Assembly: GCA_960531495.1 (NCBI GenBank)
Contig: CAUIJY010000068.1
Span: forward strand, 2,170,001-2,234,000
Reading direction: 5' to 3'
DNA length: 64,000 nucleotides
Source: Zeus faber
Taxonomy: Eukaryota; Chordata; Actinopteri; Zeiformes; Zeidae
Shown: piece after piece, positions 57,181 through 64,000 of the stretch
Position numbering within the stretch: position 1 is the stretch's first letter
How the letters are laid out: each line of letters opens with the position of its first letter
Made by a program: the position numbers and the translations under genes
The notes under the pieces: generated by a model
Told to the model about the DNA's origin: nothing
The model's database searches: none
The model's input: only the letters and a program-made list of their open reading frames with translations

Positions 57181-59076
57181 GTTTGTACTTCTTGTTGGTG
57201 ACTCCCATCTACGGAGCATTGTGGATGGATTTGTGAAGATGCCAGGGGACCGAGGTACTGAATGCTTTTTTGTCTCGGAGACCTGACGCAGTTTGTGTTG
57301 TAGCCCCTAGCAGCGACTTGACGGCCAGCAGGACCATCGACGAGGCAGCAGTAGACTTTCGCAGCCTCCTGGTCAGTGTCTGCAGTCGCTGGCCAAAGTT
57401 ACGCTTCATGTTTAGTACATTTTTGGTAGTATTGGTACTATTAATACTTTTGCTTTGTGAGCTCTGCAGAACATATTTTACATTTTGAAAACAAATGTAC
57501 TGTAATAAACACCTTTTTTTTTTTGTGTGTTTGTATAGGTGTTTGTCCTGGACTTCCTTCCGCGTCTGACTATTTGCTCCGTGAGGAATACCATCCTGTG
57601 GCGGCATGCATGGGAAGCATATTTTAATTTTAGTACAGTTAAATGTATAACGGAGTATATATTTTTAGACAAACCAATTCAATAAATATTTCTAATGAAC
57701 AAAGTTGACATCTATGTATGCATATTTCTATTCGTCCTAATCGTTGTTTTAAGGCATCAAGTACTTTTCTGCAGCCAACCACTTCCCATTGAACCACCCA
57801 GAGCTGTGAAGCAGAGATGGTGTAAGTACAATTGTACAATTTGTTGTCATGTCACGTGATGGCTATTTTATGAATAACTTTGCTATGTTGTGAAACCATG
57901 GCCCTGTGACATTGCTGTGAAATGCTGCTTATCGCCAACTGGAGACAACAGCGCCGCCAACAGCACGAAAGTCAAAGGTTTCTCCCGGCAGGTCACTTCC
58001 AACATTCTCTCCAAAAGTGGTTGTGAAGGGAGAGCTCATCGTGCCTCATCCTTCACCTAACCCTTTTGAGTGGAGACTGGTTGGAAGGGGCAGAAAGATA
58101 ATCGGTTGCACACTGTTATTGTTGGGGTAAGACCCTCTGGAAACTGTGATAGTCTCTGATATTCACTCAAAGTGTACCGATTTTCATTAAACAATTTTAA
58201 TATGTTTGTTATGAAACATATGGACATTAACACACACACACACACACACACACATGTCTAACACACTTTAATTAACTGAACAACTTACCAGTGAGCGCTC
58301 AGCAGTTGATTCTGCTGTCGGCTCCCCTCAACCGTCCTCTATTGTTTTGTATCCAGGAGATTTTCTGCAGTTTGTTGGTTTTTTTATTCTCTTTTTAGTT
58401 AGTAGTTTAGTTTAGTTTAGTTTAGTAGTTAGTGCTTTTAGTTGGCCTTTTGTCAAGACATTGTCTTAAATCGACATTTTGCTCTATGATTTCACAGGTG
58501 GACACAACACCAGTAGCGTCGCCGGAATGATCCATCCCGTTATCAACTTGTTCCATCGCATCTTTCTAGCGCTGTCCAGTGTGGAGAATTTTATATTGTT
58601 TTTATATCAACAATTGTATATCAATTTTATATCAAGAAAATTTTGCTTTGCTTACATGGGAAAGCCACGGTGGGACATTGGCAGAAAGCTACTGCCTCCA
58701 AGAGGACACTGGGAACGGAGCAGGTTTGCTTTGTTCGTTGTTTTTCTTCTTTTTTCAATGACATTTTTGATAGTAGTACTTCATTTTAGTTTTATTTTGT
58801 CCATGCATTTCATTCTCTTGCTTTTTTTTAGGGGAAGGCAGCACCAACCGTTGTGGAGGTGTCTTCAAAGCCACACCTGCCAGTGATGTGCCAGTTCTTG
58901 TGAAGGAATAGCAGCGCTCTCAAACATTTGTCAAAGGTCAGAGTGATGCTGCTCCTTATTATCCTGATATGGAGAGTGCTACAGTGTTTTCTGATGTTGC
59001 AGCAGAGCTTGACGCTAGCAGTTCTGTCATGGGAACAATTGATGTCACTTCTATCAGCGGAACAGGTGATAGCTGA
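57181..59076 (+). pseudogene. SGNH-hydrolase-like gene, decayed, copy 2
   Basis: This is the second copy of the gene at 1-1629, with its first block visible. After an acceptor-like tttctag at 57174-57180, the frame reads [20 protein letters not shown]. That contains GDS, the block I nucleophile motif of SGNH hydrolases. The frame ends in a TGA just after VSET. The next block (57273-57398, PDAVCVVAP) lies in another frame, and roughly 20 residues expected between them are missing. Later blocks fall at 57539-57626, 57754-57822, 57940-58091 and 58830-59076, with the same stops as copy 1, so the decay predates the duplication. The ~225-bp length difference lies between the fourth and fifth blocks. 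Confidence 0.62.
58214..58440. repeat. ~225-bp stretch present only in the second segment A
   Basis: Relative to 991-1000, the second copy carries about 225 extra bases. They start aaacatatggacattaacac, include a CA run (58231-58254) and a gagcgctc palindrome (58294-58301), and end in a (tttag)n tract. Whether it was gained here or lost from copy 1 cannot be decided from two copies. It lies in a presumed intron of the SGNH-like pseudogene. Confidence 0.8.
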
Positions 59077-59366
59077 GAACATTTTTTAACAAAGAAAAAC
59101 GTAGAACACTTTCAGTGCCGGGAAAGCATACATTGAGTGTTTACACAAATGGTCCTTTTACGATCTAGAAAAACTGAGATAACGACTAAAACTTTCGTGA
59201 CAGTGATATACAGGAATGTAAGATCTCCTGTGAAAGAGTCGGGCGTCACCAAACAAACATATGCCTCAGCATTCAGACATCACTTGGTGGTAGAATTATA
59301 TCATTCATTAACATTGATCATCATTTTTCTCTCACACTCCCTTCTGTTGTTCCCAGTGGAATGATA

Positions 59367-60017
59367 CAAAAGGAAAATGCAATAATGCTTAAGTATAATA
59401 TAATTGAGGCAAAGGGATCAGAAAATGATGTATAAATTGAGTACAATACATTTATACAGAGATATTGTTTTATCTGTGTCCTTTTGATGGAGGGGCCAAG
59501 GAAAATGATGACCATATAACAAGGTGGGAAGTGGCCAGGTGTAATCAAATGTGGAGCAGAAGTCCAGCGGTGGAGCCGTCTGTGGGGCGCCAATGTTGGT
59601 GTAGAAAGCCCCTTCGATAACTGCTTCCAAAACACACATTTCTTCGGCTGTGGTAAGGGGAATGGCAGTAACCCAAGTAGCCTATGTAGGTATGGTTGAA
59701 GTGGTTCCATCGCAGTTGCAGGGTGAGCAGCGTTCAGCGTACACTCACGTTGTCTCCTCAACGAGTACCTAGAGGGGAGTAGGAACTTTCTTGCGATGAG
59801 ATACGTGTATCCATATTGGTCGTTCTACCACCTTAACTGCTGCTGCAGTGGTGCGGGTCCCTAACCCTGCTGGAAAGGTCCTAGGAATCTGGCAGAGTTC
59901 CAGCTTTTCCTCTGTAAGTCGCGATCACCACCCATTCACCTGGTCAGCGGCCGTGTAGAGGTCCTTCAAGTGGGACGGGTAGGGCTGCTTTGACCTGGGC
60001 ACATAGACTTAAACACT
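59367..60017 (-). mobile_element. ERV pol/env-junction remnant, duplicated copy
   Basis: This is the copy of the remnant at 1920-2570 carried in the second segment A, differing by one visible base. It is present only because of the segmental duplication and is equally broken. Confidence 0.5.
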
Positions 60018-60098
60018 TGGGTGAGAGACACATTTTGACAACATTGTTTGGTATAGGTCCAAGATTGTTAAATGGGCGTTAAATAGTTGAATAGCAGA

Positions 60099-61325
60099 CT
60101 ACAGGCTCAGTACAAAAATGAATGTATGCACACTCGTGTAACAACAGAATAATATTATCACAATGTCTAATATGTAGGAGATAATAGGCGGCCATTTTGA
60201 CACGCCCATGCATGGCACCACTAGAATATCAAATGACACACTGGGACTGACGAGTGTGCAAAGATTTGTGAATTTCCAAGTATCTTTTGGAACATGAAAT
60301 TGTACGTGTTGCCACGCCCACACCGTGTGCCAAAATATATATGTATTTTAATAAGTTTTAGCTGTGAAGGTGTCTTGTAGACACTCGTCAAGTTTGAAGT
60401 CGATCCGATAAATGGCCAAGGAGGAGTTTCGCGAAAGTACAAAGCATAAATATGACTAAAAAGTCAGGAAAATTCAAAATGGCCGACTTCCTGTTGGGTT
60501 TCCGTCATGGCGGAAATATATATTTTTTCCAAGTCTAGAGAGGTTACAAATGTGTACCGAATTTTGGGAGTTTACGTGGAAAAAGGTGAATAGGTCAGAA
60601 AATTATTATTTTATTTTCTAGGGTGGCGTGGCAACACGTAAAATTTCATGTTCCAAAGATACTAATTCACGAAACTTTGCGCACTTGTTAGTCCCAGTGT
60701 GGCAATTGATATTGTATGAGTTGCCTGCATGGGCGTGGCAAAATGGCCCGACACACCCTGTTGAAAATTTCAAAACATCAAACCTATTCACTTTTTACCA
60801 TGAAATTCACAAAATTCGGGACACTTTTGTAACTTCTTGGATTAAATGTGTAATTTTAGTCACTTTCCGTTCATTTTCTCGCTTTGTACTTTCGTAAACT
60901 CCTCCGAGGCCATTTATCTGGCTTCAAACTTGGCGAGTGTCTACAAGACACCTTCACGATTAAAAGATATTAAAAAAAATAATAATTGTCACACGATGTG
61001 GCCGTGGCAAAGCGTTGGATTTCGTGTTCCAAAAAAAGCTGTGTTTTTGTAATATTTTATCCACTTTTTATGCTTTGTACTTTCGTGAACTTCTCCTGGG
61101 GGATTTTTTGGATTGAGACTCATTGGGGATTAAAAGTTATTAAAACATTTTTTTTTCGTCACGATGCGGGTGTGGCAACGCGTTGAATTTTATGTTCAAA
61201 AAAACAGTTTACGTGACTTTTGGGGCCTTGAGAAACTACAAAATTATTGCAAAGCTTTGCACACTCTTCAGTCCCAGTGTGGCATTTAATATTCTATGGA
61301 TCCTATACATGGGCGTGTCAAAATG
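60099..61325. repeat. R1 interspersed repeat, duplicated copy
   Basis: This is the copy of 2654-3880 in the second segment A, with about four substitutions visible. It keeps the same reverse arm, spacer and forward arm. Confidence 0.7.
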
Positions 61326-61334
61326 ATCAACTAG

Positions 61335-62118
61335 ATGCAGTTATCGTGGATGAGGATGTCGGGGTCCTGGTGCTGGGGAAAGGAGGCCCATACCTATAGC
61401 AACATAGGTGTCGCCACATTCCTTCTGTCTCAATGCCATGTACGCTTGTATTTCTGGTTTTCCCAACGCAGTCATGATGCATTTTTCACTAGAGTACAAA
61501 TGCATGGTATACAACAACATCCACATACAATTAACAGAGCAGCAATGATAGCAACGTTGATTATGCATGATAAAATGAGGCCTTTTCATTTGGAAAACAT
61601 AGAGTCCAACCAACCAGTGATGTGATCATCCATTCCTGCATTTTCTTTTAGTTCTACGCTCCGTGAGTGGAGTAGCAATTCCTCCTACTGGTTCCTGTGT
61701 TTATAAGCACATTACTCCATGCCCCACAATCAATATGGGTACCTTAAACCTCGTCCAGCCACCAGTCACTTGTTAGTCTAGGGTTGGTGGACCACGCATA
61801 TTTCTCATTCCACTGGTACTGCTCCTACCCTGTGGAATCACACTTTATTATGGAACAGAAATCAACATTGAATGCCAGGATTTGTCCTTCATAGGCATAA
61901 ATGACAAGAACTGTTTCTTTCATTCGGCCCCACTCTTTGACCTTTGTCATATACTGGTCATACGATAATTGGGGTCCCACTTGGTAAGAATATGTATACT
62001 GTGTAGGGTCCAGGACTTCTCCTAGGGTAAACAAAAAAAATATTATTTTTTTTTTACATGGTTAATTACAGAATGCTTACGTCTTTCAGCTGGATCCTTG
62101 TTTCTGTGAGAGTTCTTC
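61335..62118 (-). mobile_element. ERV env-like remnant and integrase tail, duplicated copy
   Basis: Copy of 3890-4672 in the second segment A. It ends at the duplication junction inside the integrase C-terminal region, so this copy has no gag or upstream pol attached. It exists through duplication rather than a separate integration. Confidence 0.6.
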
Positions 62119-64000
62119 ATCTTAATGGTATATTTTGTACGATCACATTAGCATGATGTAATAATAATTTTGGGAATGCATTATTAAAATATATTAAAAT
62201 AATTTATTTGGATGGAGTAATTTTTTGGAGAAGCTTCCGCATTGCGGGAGGAGAACGTCTGAGAGAAGCACACTATATTTACCCTATCTCCTCATGCCGT
62301 GACTGTGCCCAATATTGAAACAGCAGAAGAAGAACGGGGGCAATAAAATGGATATAGAATAAGTGCACGAAAAAAAATTTTTTTAGAAAGTTAACTTTTC
62401 AATTGTTACACGTTTTTGCTGTTAAATGCTAGCAGGTTTTGTGTTATAACACGATATAACACGGAGAGATTATGCATGCAAAAGTTAATGACTGTATTAT
62501 TTTATAAAGCCGTTTTTAACATGCACAGTATCTAGCTTTAGTTAAATGTGTGTTGGAGTGGAGTGTTAACTAGCATTTAGATTTAGTTTACTGTGTGTTG
62601 GGGCAGGGAGACGGTACTGTGAGAGAGAGACGGTTTTCAAACAGACAGACGGACCCGCTAGCTAAGTTTCACTTGATCGGTTCTCCACCAAAGCGTGCTG
62701 AGAGAGTCCGGACTGTTTTTTGCCAGTTTAGACTTTATTTGAAGGTACAATGGTACCTCGACTTATGACTGCATCTACTTACTAATCCAAGATACGATAG
62801 TCGCGAAAATTAGCATCGTCTTACGACTGACTGCTCCAAGATACGACCGTGGAAATTTGTAGTTGGCGCGTCGGCGTCAGTCAGCGGGCGACCTACATCG
62901 TGTGTGCACGTTGTTCGTGGCTTATCGATTTTTTTTTCATATTTACTGTGTTTGTGCTGTGCATTTTGTTTTTTTGTTTTTTAACTTATGAAAGCAATAT
63001 GTGCTCTCTGTCATTTGGGTGGGCCGGCTGTACAAGTGGTTGCCTGCTGAAATAGAATATTTTCTGCAATGATATCTGTTATCCTCGGGCAGTGCCTGAC
63101 TTTAAGGATAAACAGTAAAAGATAACATTTATAAAGTCGCGATCATGTGGGACATCTGGAACAATCACAGCATCCCATTTTGCTGGTTCATACACATTGC
63201 TGTATGGAGGTGATTTAGCAGCATGAGAAATGTACCACTGAATTTTGGAGTCCTAAATAGTTGTAACTGGTTCTAATGTTGTGGCTGATCGGTGTGTATG
63301 TTGTTGTATGATGTTGTTGTGATTTTATTTTTTCCTATTGAAATAAAAAAAAATGAAAGTCAAACCTGATTTTAAATTTCACTCATCCTTTGGTCATGAA
63401 ATGGAAAAATAATTTTTCAATTTTGATTTTTGTATCTCCAAAAAAGCAAAATTTGAAAACCACTCATACCCCATTTTTTCCATTTCTGATTCTGAATTGA
63501 GAATAGAGCAACCAAAAGATACAGCGATTGAAAGACCTGGTCTACACTCCTAATTGTATTTGTCCTTTTACATTTCTATTTCTATCTTAGAAATCTCTGA
63601 GAGAAGGAGGTGGTTACCTGAGGAGGTCCATGCGGTGGAAAAGAACCTGAAGGCTTTCATTGAAAGTGGTAAAGTGCCGGGAAGGACTGAGTGTGATGCA
63701 TGTATTAGAGCTTCACCTGAAGCTCTAAACCAGCGAAGCTGGACTGCATTGAAGTAGTATGTAAAAAATCGTATCACTGCCATCCAATGCGAAAGTGCGA
63801 GAAGAATTTATTAATAGAGTTGTTAAAGCATTTGCTCAAACATGTTGGTTCACGTTGCTCAAAAATGTTGGTTCATTTGATGCAACTTCATTTTTGATGA
63901 TGTTTGTGTTGTTCGTTGGCATCCTGAGTACCCAGGTATACACTGGAGTTCAACTAGTTATTGATTTTATCAGGCGAAAACATTGATAATTAGTAGTTAG
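62119..64000. repeat. Segment B, second copy (cut by window end)
   Basis: This is the copy of 53401-55282, offset 8718 bp, differing at about seven positions that I could see. Two differences matter. A GTAAGT donor-like site after an ATG at 53630 is changed here. An arginine in the SANT-like exon here is methionine in the first copy. The window ends inside the segment, so the inverted-repeat element of copy 1 is not reached. Confidence 0.95.
63591..63814 (+). pseudogene. SANT/Myb-like C-terminal exon, copy 2
   Basis: This is the second copy of 54873-55096. It reads SERRRWLPEEVHAVEKNLKA, where copy 1 has methionine at the second arginine. An RRW start fits the remembered family pattern better, so copy 1 probably carries the derived change. 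The internal TAG before YVKNRITAI is conserved between copies. No other exon is visible before the window ends. Confidence 0.45.

Larger units (their letters stand above)
53401..62118. repeat. 8718-bp duplicated unit B+A, second copy
   Basis: Segment B (53401-57221) runs straight into a second segment A (57222-62118). At 62119 segment B starts again and is followed to the window end, so the period is 8718 bp. The 62118/62119 junction joins integrase-region sequence (as at 4672) to the start of B, with one extra C that matches neither source flank. The B to A transition is native, because the SGNH-like exon reads through it. The B copies differ at about seven bases in 1.88 kb. The unit may continue as a tandem array to the right, which the window does not show. 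Confidence 0.93.

Overview
This window looks like repeat-rich heterochromatin from a teleost fish. I see no complete host gene, no tRNA or rRNA gene and no prokaryotic feature. The fish assignment is an inference. It rests on a sushi-ichi-type Gypsy element, fragments of an SGNH-hydrolase-like gene family that I associate with fish, an L1/Tx1-type LINE with CCHC knuckles in ORF1, gamma/epsilon-type endogenous retroviruses (ERVs), a hAT transposon with a typical vertebrate end, and a very long AT-rich satellite.

Layout. (1) 1-4672 is segment A. It holds a decayed SGNH-hydrolase-like gene, a retroviral pol/env remnant, an inverted interspersed repeat (called R1 here) and the env-side end of an ERV. 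(2) About 3890-12630 is that class I ERV on the minus strand, with gag, protease, RT, RNase H and integrase regions and a 5' LTR at its right end. (3) 12631-19106 is a graveyard: an R1 copy, LINE scraps, a hAT derivative inserted in another retroviral LTR/leader, and unassigned DNA. (4) 19107-43873 is a satellite array of ~208-bp and ~196-bp monomers. It contains higher-order repeats of 460, 600 and 2700 bp, an apparently intact 5.4-kb LINE (29568-35000), and a 1.3-kb, 59-bp minisatellite (39459-40788). Beyond the minisatellite the satellite runs in the opposite orientation. (5) 43874-49229 is a 5.3-kb GAAA/GATT-type satellite whose plus strand is almost free of cytosine. (6) 49424-52375 is a short sushi-type Gypsy element with two LTRs and a 5-bp target duplication. 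(7) 53401-57221 (segment B), 57222-62118 (a second copy of A) and 62119-64000 (a second copy of B) form a very recent large duplication.

How the parts relate. B followed by A reads as one stretch: the SGNH-like exon runs across the B/A boundary without interruption. The second A stops inside the ERV integrase region and is joined directly to a second B, so the B+A unit repeats every 8718 bp. Equivalently, the second copy lacks the 48.7 kb between 4673 and 53400. The copies differ by only a handful of bases, by a ~225-bp stretch with a CA repeat, and by one splice-donor-like site. The only reading frames that look functional belong to the LINE. Almost all other long open frames here are low-complexity or satellite artefacts.
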